From an uncultured Eubacteriales bacterium (lineage in GTDB: Bacteria > Bacillota > Clostridia > Oscillospirales > CAG-272): a DNA stretch of 61,490 bases. Each line of letters begins with the position of its first letter. Positions within the stretch are counted from its first letter, which is position 1. Positions 46,052-53,261 of this stretch are shown one piece after another. The translations under genes were made by a program, and so were the position numbers. The notes below the pieces were generated by a model. That model was not told the origin of the DNA. It saw nothing but the letters and a program-made list of their open reading frames with translations, and made no database searches. The stretch lies in the NCBI GenBank assembly GCA_934432725.1, contig CAKRZE010000016.1, forward strand, positions 1 through 61,490, given 5' to 3'.

Positions 46052-46891
46052 ATGGATTTGGACTTAGCGACAATAAAAAATACTCTCGTTACTGACCGGC
46101 AGTGTCGAGAGTATCTTGCGAATATACGATGGAAGCACGGATTTGTTTGTCCGCGCTGCCATTCTACAGAAGCGTGGAAAACAGGAGAAGCTAAATATAA
46201 ATGTAAGAAATGCAATTATAAAATGTCGGTTACCGCCGGCACGGCTTTTCAGGATTCGCATATTGCATTGAATAAATGGTTATTGGCAATATGGTTTTTA
46301 ACAGAGTCCGATAAAAAGTGCAGTGCCGATATGCTGCAAAAAGAATTGGAATTGGGCAGCAGCCGTACAAGCCAGAGAATAGTCAGACAAATTAAAAACG
46401 CCCGGCATAGAATTCAAACAGAAAAGTATAAAAGTCAGCCTGCCGGAAAATTGAAATACAATGTGGAAATATGCATAGATCCCATACTGTATATAAAGAG
46501 CAGGGTATATATTATTTCGGCTGTCGAAAAAATCGGAACTCAGGCAGGAAGAATTCGTATCAATCGGACCGACAGCAGTAAACAGCATATTGCGGACTTT
46601 ATTCAAAGCAATGTTGAACCATACGCTTCGGCAACAACCGGTCTGACCCGTGAAGAAACGCAAATCGGCATTGTTACGAATATTGTGCTGTCGAATGATA
46701 TGCGGAGGGCGTATAACCAACTCAATAAGAGTCCGCTGTACGGTTATACCGCTACCGATAAAATTCGGACACGCTTTATCGGGTGGATCAACAGAAAACC
46801 GCCCGGCGACTTTGACAGATACTGCGACGAATACTGTTCCATATTCATTTCTGTTTCTTTCGAAGAAGTGTTGGAAAGCATGTTAAAATAA
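46052..46891 (+). CDS. ISXO2/IS1595-derived protein, probably no longer a transposase
   Basis: A 279-residue protein. The N-terminal half is a clear ISXO2-type zinc ribbon and helix-turn-helix (CPRCHSTEAW ... YKCKKCNYKMSVTAGTAFQD, then LNKWLLAIWFL and ELGSSRTSQRIVRQI). The C-terminal half follows the RNase H-like layout only loosely: where family members have VE-x-DE(T/S)Y-x-GG it has NVEICIDPILYIK, and I cannot find the TDG motif. No terminal inverted repeats flank the gene. AAGGGAG precedes the ATG. It may be a domesticated DNA-binding protein of the element. Confidence 0.65.
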   Translation: MDLDLATIKNTLVTDRQCREYLANIRWKHGFVCPRCHSTEAWKTGEAKYKCKKCNYKMSVTAGTAFQDSHIALNKWLLAIWFLTESDKKCSADMLQKELELGSSRTSQRIVRQIKNARHRIQTEKYKSQPAGKLKYNVEICIDPILYIKSRVYIISAVEKIGTQAGRIRINRTDSSKQHIADFIQSNVEPYASATTGLTREETQIGIVTNIVLSNDMRRAYNQLNKSPLYGYTATDKIRTRFIGWINRKPPGDFDRYCDEYCSIFISVSFEEVLESMLK

Positions 46892-46896
46892 AAAAA

Positions 46897-47005
46897 GACG
46901 ATACCGCCCGGAACGCAGTATCGTCTCATAAAAAGGTATTCACTTATCAGCGCAAGTATTTCGTAAAGCCAAAGCCCCCAAGAAAGAAGACTTCTTGAGG
47001 GCTTT
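46897..47005. terminator. Two hairpins at the right end of the element
   Basis: GACGATAC/GTATCGTC (46897-46925) directly follows the stop codon. AAAGCCCcCAAGAA/TTCTTGaGGGCTTT (46971-47005) follows and has a T-rich exit on the plus strand. In the excised circle the second hairpin would fall into the last codons of the recombinase gene. Confidence 0.65.
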
Positions 47006-47019
47006 GTTTCATATTGCTG

Positions 47020-47094
47020 TGGTGACCCGTACGGGAATCGAACCCATGTTACAGCCGTGAAAGGGCCGTGTCTTAACCTCTTGACCAACGGGCC
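47020..47094 (-). tRNA. tRNA-Glu (anticodon TTC), integration target
   Basis: Acceptor GGCCCGT/ACGGGTC, anticodon loop CTTTCAC, T-loop TTCGATT, encoded CCA at 47022-47020. The last nine bases are the attachment core, so the tRNA stays intact after integration. Confidence 0.95.
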
Positions 47095-47171
47095 TGGTAG
47101 CGGAAGTGGGATTTGAACCTACGACCTGTCGGGTATGAACCGAATGCTCTGGCCAGCTGAGCTATTCCGCC
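47095..47171 (-). tRNA. tRNA-Met (anticodon CAT, elongator type)
   Basis: Acceptor GGCGGAA/TTCCGCT, anticodon loop TTCATAC, T-loop TTCAAAT, encoded CCA. It is not the initiator (a G-U first pair and no GGG/CCC anticodon stem). A tRNA-Ile2 identity is the alternative. It abuts tRNA-Glu with no spacer. Confidence 0.88.
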
Positions 47172-47210
47172 ACCTGTTGGCTTTCGATGAAAATCATCTA
47201 CAGCTTTTTT

Positions 47211-47239
47211 ATTATAGCAGATCGCTTTTCGTTTGTCAA
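47211..47239 (-). promoter_or_regulatory. Promoter of the tRNA-Met/tRNA-Glu transcript
   Basis: Minus-strand TTGACA (47239-47234), 17-bp spacer, TATAAT (47216-47211). Confidence 0.88.
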
Positions 47240-47340
47240 GAGTTTTTTTCATTTTATTGCTTTTGTTTTTTCGGAATACCGGCTTCCCGCCGTGCTTTCC
47301 CTTCACCCGGAGCCGGATTGCCCGAAAAATCCGCCGGAAA

Positions 47341-47460
47341 CATGCCGGAAGGCTAAAAGCAAAAAACGGGAATATACCCCTTCGCTCCACCCACCCTTTG
47401 CTTTTTTCGCTTTTCCGAGGCAAAACGGCGGCGCTTGGCTGCCGCCGAGGTCTGCCCGAA
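47341..47460. repeat. Diverged copy of the repeat found at 51235-51455
   Basis: CATGCCGGAAGGCTAAAAGC and GGCGGCGCTTGGCTGCCGCC recur in the same order as at 51239-51455. The rest of 47240-47525 holds no gene and no DnaA-box cluster that I can see. Confidence 0.65.
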
Positions 47461-47525
47461 AAGCCGAAAATGCCCCTTTGCAGGCGGGTTTTTTCCAAAA
47501 GCAGAAAAAGGATTCAAAAATCCTC

Positions 47526-47555
47526 TTGACAAACGGAATAAAATATGTATATAAT
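47526..47555 (+). promoter_or_regulatory. Promoter of rpmH
   Basis: TTGACA (47526-47531), 18-bp spacer, TATAAT (47550-47555). Confidence 0.78.
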
Positions 47556-47601
47556 ATATGGTAACGTCATGTAAAAGTCCATGAAAAGGAGTGAAGCATT
47601 C

Positions 47602-47736
47602 ATGAAGAGAACATATCAGCCGAAGAAGCGTCAGCGCAAGGTTGAGCATGGCTTCAGAAAGAGAATGGCTACTGCCAACGGCAGAAAGGTTCTGAAGAGA
47701 AGACGTGCCAAGGGCAGAGTGAGACTGACTCACTGA
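47602..47736 (+). CDS. rpmH: 50S ribosomal protein L34
   Basis: A 44-residue basic protein reading MKRTYQPKKRQRKVEHGFRK and ending in the typical RRRAKGRVRLTH; complete and of normal length. AAAGGAG lies 10 nt before the ATG. It is followed by a terminator-like hairpin and rnpA, the order conserved across bacteria. Confidence 0.97.
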   Translation: MKRTYQPKKRQRKVEHGFRKRMATANGRKVLKRRRAKGRVRLTH

Positions 47737-47793
47737 GTCCCTCTGTTTTGCCGGAACGGCGGACATGCGTAAGATAAATAGTTTACGGTAAAT

Positions 47794-47831
47794 CAGAGAA
47801 CGGAAACAAGAAGGGTTCCGTTTTCTGTTTT
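47794..47831 (+). terminator. Attenuator-like hairpin between rpmH and rnpA
   Basis: A 12-bp stem CAGAGAACGGAA/TTCCGTTTTCTG (one G-U pair) followed by TTTTA. It would lower rnpA and downstream expression relative to L34. Confidence 0.75.
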
Positions 47832-47859
47832 ATACGGAAAAAGGGAAAAGGGCGGAGCT

Positions 47860-48288
47860 TTGAAGGAAACTGCCATTACGGAAAACCACCTGTACGCCAA
47901 GGCGTATGCCAAGGGACGGAAATACGTCACGGGGACGGTCGTGCTGTATGTGCTGCCGGACTACCGGGCGGGGAAGCTGAAAAAAGAAAATCCGATGAAG
48001 CAGGCGGTCAACCGGATCGGTCTGACGGTCTCCAAGAAAACCGGCGGCGCCGTAACCCGGAACCGCTGCAAACGCGTGCTGCGGGAGGCATACCGCGCGG
48101 CGGACAAAAAGCGAAGGATCAAGCGCGGCTTTCTGATTGTCATGGTCGCGCGGGACGCCGCCGCACGGAAAAAAGCCTATGAGGTGGAGCGTGACCTGAC
48201 GGAAGCGCTGTGCGGGCTGCAGCTGTTTGAGGGAATGGGACCCGTTTTCCCGAAGAAGACTCCGAAGCCTGCGGAAAAGCGGTCCTGA
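47860..48288 (+). CDS. rnpA: Ribonuclease P protein component, TTG start
   Basis: A 142-residue basic protein that assists the RNase P RNA in tRNA 5' processing. The family signature is GGAVTRNRCKRVLREAYR, after the VNRIGLTVSKKTG strand. The frame begins with TTG at 47860, GGCGGAG just upstream; the N-terminus is a little different from the usual start (no FR..R motif), and the C-terminus is extended. It lies between rpmH and yidD. Confidence 0.92.
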   Translation: MKETAITENHLYAKAYAKGRKYVTGTVVLYVLPDYRAGKLKKENPMKQAVNRIGLTVSKKTGGAVTRNRCKRVLREAYRAADKKRRIKRGFLIVMVARDAAARKKAYEVERDLTEALCGLQLFEGMGPVFPKKTPKPAEKRS

Positions 48289-48319
48289 CTGCGGCGTTGA
48301 ACGCCGGGGAGCCTGTTCC

Positions 48320-48682
48320 ATGGTCGAAAAGCTTTTCATATATCTGGTCGGATTGTATCGCAAATATCTGTCTCCGCTGAAAGGGCGCCCGTGCTGCCGC
48401 TTTTATCCGAGCTGCTCGCAGTATGCGATCGACGCGTTTTCGGAATGGGGAGCGCTCCGCGGACTGGGACTTTCCGTGTGGCGCATTTTGCGCTGCAATC
48501 CTTTTTGCAGAGGCGGGTTTGATCTCGTCCGGAAGAATCCGAAAAGACATCGGGAGGCAAGATGCTTCCGGGCTATCCGGCTGCCGTCGGGCTTCCGGGC
48601 TGGCGGATACCTGCTTGCGCTCTACAGCGCCGCCCCTCATACGCCGGAGAACACTGACAAAGAAAAGGAAACAACTACATGA
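48320..48682 (+). CDS. yidD: Membrane protein insertion efficiency factor YidD
   Basis: A 120-residue protein. The conserved YRKYLSPLKGRPCCRFYPSC followed by SQYAIDAFSEWG and RILRCNPFCRGGFD is complete within the first 75 residues; the last 40 are an unusual tail. The ATG at 48320 has GGGGAG upstream and gives the normal amphipathic N-terminus. It helps YidC-dependent insertion. It overlaps the yidC start by 4 bp (ATGA), so the two are translationally coupled. Confidence 0.95.
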   Translation: MVEKLFIYLVGLYRKYLSPLKGRPCCRFYPSCSQYAIDAFSEWGALRGLGLSVWRILRCNPFCRGGFDLVRKNPKRHREARCFRAIRLPSGFRAGGYLLALYSAAPHTPENTDKEKETTT

Positions 48683-50061
48683 AAAAATTGATTGTATGCC
48701 TGATGGCGGTGATTGTGGCTGCCGTCACGCTTGGCTGCGGCACGGTATTCGCCACGGAGTCCTCCGGCACGGAGACTGCCGCTGTTACGGAAGCCGCCGG
48801 AGCTGAAACACAGGCTCCTGCGGATGCGGAAACAGAGGAATTTGTCGATACAAAGGATTCCTTCCAACTGTCGGACATCCTGCGCGTGCCGTTCAGCTAT
48901 GTGATCCGGTTCGCATACCGCCTGATTCCGAACTATGCCGTCGCCCTGCTTTTGTTCGCAATCGTGATGAAGGCGCTTCTGTTCCCTCTCTCCATCAAGC
49001 AGCAGAAAAACATGGTGAAGCAGGCGTCGCTCCGCCCGAAGGAAACCGCGATCCGGAAGCGCTATGCGGGCAGAACGGACCGCCCCACCCAGCAGAAGAT
49101 GCAGTCCGAGATCATGGAGCTCTATCAGCGCGAGAACTACAACCCGATGGGCGGCTGCCTGCCGCTGCTTTTGCAGTTCCCGATCCTGATCGCGCTGTAT
49201 AACGTCATCATCCACCCGCTGAAGTATCTGTGCGGCTTTTCGACCGCGCGCATCACGGCAATTCAGAACGAGATGACCCGTTTGTACACGTTGGTGCAGG
49301 AGGGCAGCTTTACCCCGGTGGGTCAGCTGTCCGAAACGATTCTGAAGCGGCTTGAGAGCGGTACGGCTGTCGGCAAGCTCAGCGGAATCGAGCAGGTCAA
49401 TGTCATCCGCTATCTGGGAGAGGAAAACTTCCGGACGTGGCTCGGAAATACGGCGCTCCCCGACTTTACGTTAGGACCGCTCAACCTGTCCCTGACCCCC
49501 AACTTTACCAGTGATTTTATCCTCCTTCTGATTCCGGTCCTGACCTTTGTCATCGCGTTCTTCAGCATGCGCCTGACGAGAAAGATGTCCTATCAGCCGG
49601 AGCAGACGGCGGATCAGGCGATGTCCATGAAAATGATGGACTTTACCATGCCGCTTGTCAGCGTGTGGATCACCTTCACGGTTCCCGCCGTGGTCGGCAT
49701 CTACTGGATTTATCAGAACATTCTGAGCGTGGTGCAGCAGTTCATTCTGAAGAAAATGTATCCGATCCCGACCTTCACGGATGAAGAAATGCAGCGGATC
49801 GAAAAGGAAATGAACGGAAAGGTCAAGCCGAAGCGGGACCCGGACGCTCCTGCCGGCGCGAAAAAGAAGGTCCGTTCCCTGCATCACATCGACGATGACG
49901 ACTATCCCGATACGCAGAAGAAAAAGAAGCCGCAGGGCGCCGAAGCCGCAAAGGAAGAGTCCCCCGACTCCGAGGCATCGGAGCAGGACCGCCCTCCGAT
50001 CTCCCCCGCCGTCATTCCTCCCGCCCGCATGAAGGACGAGAATGACCGCAAGGAGTCCTGA
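48679..50061 (+). CDS. yidC: Membrane protein insertase YidC (Oxa1 family, lipoprotein type)
   Basis: A 460-residue insertase. Residues 1-20 are a signal peptide with lipobox TLGC (Cys20), typical of Gram-positive YidC1. Five core helices follow: about 85-110 (YAVALLLFAIVMKALLFPLS), GGCLPLLLQFPILIALYNVI, and three more. The basic loop KQQKNMVKQASLRPKE is present; a large insert separates helices 2 and 3. The C-terminal tail after about 385 is highly charged. AAAAGGA lies 9 nt before the ATG. Coupled to yidD. Confidence 0.95.
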   Translation: MKKLIVCLMAVIVAAVTLGCGTVFATESSGTETAAVTEAAGAETQAPADAETEEFVDTKDSFQLSDILRVPFSYVIRFAYRLIPNYAVALLLFAIVMKALLFPLSIKQQKNMVKQASLRPKETAIRKRYAGRTDRPTQQKMQSEIMELYQRENYNPMGGCLPLLLQFPILIALYNVIIHPLKYLCGFSTARITAIQNEMTRLYTLVQEGSFTPVGQLSETILKRLESGTAVGKLSGIEQVNVIRYLGEENFRTWLGNTALPDFTLGPLNLSLTPNFTSDFILLLIPVLTFVIAFFSMRLTRKMSYQPEQTADQAMSMKMMDFTMPLVSVWITFTVPAVVGIYWIYQNILSVVQQFILKKMYPIPTFTDEEMQRIEKEMNGKVKPKRDPDAPAGAKKKVRSLHHIDDDDYPDTQKKKKPQGAEAAKEESPDSEASEQDRPPISPAVIPPARMKDENDRKES

Positions 50062-50193
50062 GCCTCCCCCCCGGGAGCCGCGCCATGAAAAGGCTCCCAT
50101 ACCGCACCGCCGGGAACGGCAGGGAGCCTTGCCGGCTGCTGCCGCGGCTCTGCCGGGTCTTATGCACTTCCGTTCAGGCTGCAATTCTATGAG

Positions 50194-50233
50194 AAAGGAC
50201 GCTTTCGTATCCCCCGAAAGCAATGGTTTTGCT
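50194..50233 (+). promoter_or_regulatory. Split ribosome-binding site of jag
   Basis: AAAGGA (50194-50199), 1 nt, then a 7-bp stem GCTTTCG/CGAAAGC with loop TATCCCC (50201-50221), then 12 nt to the ATG at 50234. Folded spacing is 13 nt; linear spacing is 34 nt. Confidence 0.6.
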
Positions 50234-50899
50234 ATGAAAGAAGTTATCGCAACCGGAAAAACCGTGGAATCCGCCATTGCCAGCGGAGCCGAGGAGCTGC
50301 ATGTTGACGCAAGCTGCGTCACATATGAGGTATTGGAACAGCCGAAAAAGGGTTTTCTGGGCTTTGGAGAGACCCTGGCAAAGGTCAGGGTAAGCTATGT
50401 CGCTTCTCCGGAGGTGACGGCGCTTCGGTTTGTCAGAAAAATCCTGGAGGATATGCAGCTCAATGCCACGGCAGAGCTGTCCCGGGACGGCAATGCCAAG
50501 CGTGACCGCGTGATATCCATCACCGGAAAGGATGCAACGGTTCTGATCGGCTATCACGGCGAGACGATGGAGGCATTCCAGTATCTCGTCAATCTCGCAG
50601 CAAACCGCCGGGATGAGGAGGACGAGCAGTCCTTTGCCCGGATCAGCATCAACATTGAAAACTACCGCGCCAAGCGCGAGGAGACGCTCAGAAAGCTGGC
50701 GCGCCGGATGGCGGATAAGGTCCAAAGATCCCGGAAGAGCATCGCGCTGGAGCCGATGAATCCCTATGAGCGTCGTATCATCCATTCCGAGATTCAGAAT
50801 ATCCGCGGCGTCACAACCAAATCAACCGGAACGGACCACAACCGCAGGGTTGTGATTTATCCGGAGGACGCGGCTGCAAACGACAATTCCGCATCATAA
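50234..50899 (+). CDS. jag: RNA-binding protein Jag/KhpB (SpoIIIJ-associated)
   Basis: A 221-residue protein with a Jag_N domain (MKEVIATGKTVESAIASGAE, then EQPKKGFLGFGETLAKVRV), a KH domain (ISITGKDATVLIGYHGETME) and an R3H domain (LEPMNPYERRIIHSEIQNI, with the R-x3-H). It binds RNA, often with KhpA, and affects division and envelope growth. The start at 50234 is set by the family N-terminus; open sequence upstream overlaps yidC and is ignored. mnmE and mnmG do not follow as they do in most Firmicutes. Confidence 0.94.
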   Translation: MKEVIATGKTVESAIASGAEELHVDASCVTYEVLEQPKKGFLGFGETLAKVRVSYVASPEVTALRFVRKILEDMQLNATAELSRDGNAKRDRVISITGKDATVLIGYHGETMEAFQYLVNLAANRRDEEDEQSFARISINIENYRAKREETLRKLARRMADKVQRSRKSIALEPMNPYERRIIHSEIQNIRGVTTKSTGTDHNRRVVIYPEDAAANDNSAS

Positions 50900-50906
50900 C
50901 ACCCCC

Positions 50907-50937
50907 GGGCTGTCCGAAACGCAATTTCGGGCAGCCC
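50907..50937 (+). terminator. Hairpin after jag
   Basis: GGGCTGTCCGAAA pairs with TTTCGGGCAGCCC (one U-G). The T-tract is missing. Confidence 0.6.
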
Positions 50938-50947
50938 TCAGACATAT

Positions 50948-51105
50948 CTCCGGGTTCCGGTAAGCCGGCACTTTGCAAGAGTCATCGTATCAGCGCGGAA
51001 TTGTCACATCAGGCATACCTCCGGATTCCGACAAACCGACACCTTGCAGGGATTATCGTATCAGCGCGGGATTGTCACATCAGGCATGCCTCCGGGCTCC
51101 GGCAC
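50948..51105. repeat. Tandem repeat, 71-bp unit, just over two copies
   Basis: Units begin at 50948, 51019 and 51090 with CTCCGG; they share ATCGTATCAGCGCGG and TTGTCACATCAGGCAT. Confidence 0.88.
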
Positions 51106-51234
51106 TATCCCGGACGGTTTTGCCTGTTTTTCATTTTCCGGCTTCCTTACGGCAAAGGGAGCTGTTTGAAAAACCGGATGTTCCCCCCTCAAAAGCGCCG
51201 GTCGGAATTCCGGCATTTTGGACGCAATCCTGAC

Positions 51235-51455
51235 CGTTTTGCTCCGGGTTCCCTTGCTTTTTTCGGTTTTTTCCGGCAAAGCGGCGGTGCTTGGCTGCCG
51301 CCGGGAGCCATGCCGTGAGGCTAAAAGCGCAAAACGGGGGTTATCCCCCTTTGCTCCGGGTTCCCTTGCTTTTTTCGGTTTTTTCCGGCAAAGCGGCAGC
51401 GCTTGGATGCTGCCGGGAGCCATGCCGGGAGGCAAAACGGGTTTTATCCGCCCTT
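51235..51455. repeat. Interspersed repeat of about 112 bp, two tandem copies
   Basis: GCTCCGGGTTCCCTTGCTTT begins at 51241 and 51353. Each copy holds a GGCGG...CCGCC-type stem and GGGAGCCATGCCG. The first copy is bracketed by CCGTTTTGC (51235) and GCAAAACGG (near 51329), an inverted pair. A third, diverged copy lies at 47341-47460. The gap 50938-51787 contains no gene. Confidence 0.8.
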
Positions 51456-51787
51456 GTTTTTTGCAGGTTGCAGCGGAGAAGCGTTCCCGCAGAGAAACGC
51501 CCGGAAGCGTGCAGCGCTTCGGAAATATCCCGCAAACAGCGCTTGGCTGCCGATGCCTTCGAGACTGCCTCAGACCGCAGCACAGGAACGCAGCTTCCCG
51601 CAAAACGGAGCCGTGGGAACCCCGCATTCCCAACGGTCCCCGCCCGGAATGCCCCCGGAGCCGTCCGCAATGCTCCGATCTTCCCCGATCCCGCACAAAA
51701 TGAGATAATCTCCCAAAAATCACGTTTCAACCAAGCCGATGTGTCAGCACAATTCACAATAATGTCACCGAAATATCGAAAAATGAC

Positions 51788-51816
51788 TTGCTTTTTCGGA
51801 TGAAATCCTTTATAAT
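51788..51816 (+). promoter_or_regulatory. Promoter of the first stalk-anchored surface protein
   Basis: TTGCTT (51788-51793), 17-bp spacer, TATAAT (51811-51816). Confidence 0.75.
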
Positions 51817-51883
51817 AAAAGCGCTGTAATCAACACCGCGCCGCACTGCGGCTGCGAATATGCAATTACGGAAGGGATTAAAT

Positions 51884-53134
51884 ATGAAAAAGATTTCTTT
51901 ACTGCTTGTATTTGTCCTGATTGCTTCGGCTCTGACGCTCGGTGCGTCCGCCGCCGATCTTGACAATCTGAAGGACACAGAAGTCAATGAATTCGCATGG
52001 CTGGAAGCATCCTTCGGCTCTCTGCGTGCATTCGATGTAGACGATGCAGGCACTGCCGCATACTGCGGTCAGATCAATTCGACCGGTATTGTCACAAAGG
52101 TTGATCTGAAAACCGGCGAAGATGTATGGACCTATGAAGCCTCCAACGGTTGGGCGCCCAAGTCCGTTGCCGTTGATGAAGAGCGCGGATACGTCTATAT
52201 CGGTCTGACCAACCCGGACGGTCCCGATACAAAGTCCTACTATGCCGTGGTAAAGGCAGAGGACGGCGAAGAGCTGGTCGCTCCCACCGAATATACCTTC
52301 GGCGGCGATGTGAAGGCATCCTTCAACGGCGGCTTTTTCGGCAAGTCCGGCGATAAATACTGCTTCTGGAACTCGGTCAACTACGGCGCTGCGCAGCTTG
52401 TCTGCTTTGACGTCACCGACATCAAGAACATCAAGCTGAACACCTCCTGGGGTGAGGGCGGTGTTGCTGATATCGCAAAGCTGTGCGGCATTGACGCAGA
52501 CCATATCAGCTACGGTGCGGAATACGGTCAGTTTGATCCGGCAGACGGCTCTGTCTGGCTCTGCATCAACAAGACCGGAACCAAGGGCAGCGGCGTTGCG
52601 CACATCAGTGCCGACGGAAAGACGCTTCTTGGCACGGTGGACGGCATCGAAGAGGCATATTCCTGCGAAGTGACCGACAAGTATGTGCTGGTCGTCGATT
52701 ACAACGGAACCTCCTCCTCCCTGACGGTTGTCGATAAGGCATCCATGGCGGTGAAGGAAACGGGTCTGCTCAACAGCGTTGATTATACCGATACATACAC
52801 CGGCGTTCGCTATGCAAACGGCGAGATCTACATCGCAAGCCAGAACAATCAGACGATTCTGACCACAGCTCCGATCGAAGCGCCGATCGAAACCGAGCCG
52901 GAAACCGAACCGGAAACCAAGGCTCCGGAAACCAAGACTCCCGATACCAAAGCTCCGGAAACCAAGGCTCCCGACACCAAGGCTGCCGACACCAAGGCTG
53001 CCGACACGGCGGATGAAACCAAGGCGGAGGCTCCGGCAAAGAGCAACACCGGTCTGATCATCGGCATTGTCGCAGCGGTTGTTGTGATCGCGGCAGCAGT
53101 GGTCATCATTGTCACGAAGAAGAAAAAAGCCTGA
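51884..53134 (+). CDS. Secreted beta-propeller-like protein with Thr/Pro/Glu stalk and C-terminal anchor
   Basis: A 416-residue protein. The signal peptide spans residues 1-24 (LLLVFVLIASALTLGASA). The central part (about 35-320) is made of beta repeats resembling a PQQ/WD-type propeller (GIVTKVDLKTGEDVWTYEAS, then SVAVDEERGYVYIG). A stalk of repeated ETKAPDTKA follows (about 325-380), then SNTGLIIGIVAAVVVIAAAV as a membrane helix and a KKKK tail. The anchor is nearly the same as that of the protein at 54878-56167. GGAAGGG precedes the ATG. Ligand unknown. Confidence 0.8.
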   Translation: MKKISLLLVFVLIASALTLGASAADLDNLKDTEVNEFAWLEASFGSLRAFDVDDAGTAAYCGQINSTGIVTKVDLKTGEDVWTYEASNGWAPKSVAVDEERGYVYIGLTNPDGPDTKSYYAVVKAEDGEELVAPTEYTFGGDVKASFNGGFFGKSGDKYCFWNSVNYGAAQLVCFDVTDIKNIKLNTSWGEGGVADIAKLCGIDADHISYGAEYGQFDPADGSVWLCINKTGTKGSGVAHISADGKTLLGTVDGIEEAYSCEVTDKYVLVVDYNGTSSSLTVVDKASMAVKETGLLNSVDYTDTYTGVRYANGEIYIASQNNQTILTTAPIEAPIETEPETEPETKAPETKTPDTKAPETKAPDTKAADTKAADTADETKAEAPAKSNTGLIIGIVAAVVVIAAAVVIIVTKKKKA

Positions 53135-53175
53135 TTTTTCGGCAAGTAAAACATAACCCGCATGATTACAGTAAG

Positions 53176-53211
53176 CCGGATTGCCGCTTTTTGCGGCAGT
53201 CCGGTATTTTT
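53176..53211 (+). terminator. Terminator after the surface protein gene
   Basis: CCGGATTGCCGC/GCGGCAGTCCGG (one U-G pair), loop TTTTT, followed by TATTTTTG. Confidence 0.85.
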
Positions 53212-53261
53212 GAGCATTGTGCCGCACAAGGCAGGACGGAACAGAAAGGAATTGCAGCCCC

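Larger units (their letters stand above)
35027..47028. mobile_element. Integrated element in tRNA-Glu, about 12 kb
   Basis: Both ends carry TGGTGACCC (35027-35035 and 47020-47028), which is GGGTCACCA read with the tRNA, the last nine bases of tRNA-Glu including CCA. Joining the outer flanks recreates tRNA-Glu followed directly by its terminator. Composition inside is AT-richer than outside. Content: large serine recombinase, phosphatase, resolvase, collagen-like surface protein, glycosylase-like protein, divergent XRE pair, primase-helicase, ISXO2-like protein and small genes. There are no conjugation or virion genes, so it is a satellite or mobilisable island rather than a full ICE or prophage. 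Confidence 0.8.

Noticed and set aside
47240..47525. Replication origin next to rpmH
   Set aside because: No dnaA gene and no cluster of TTATCCACA-like boxes is visible.
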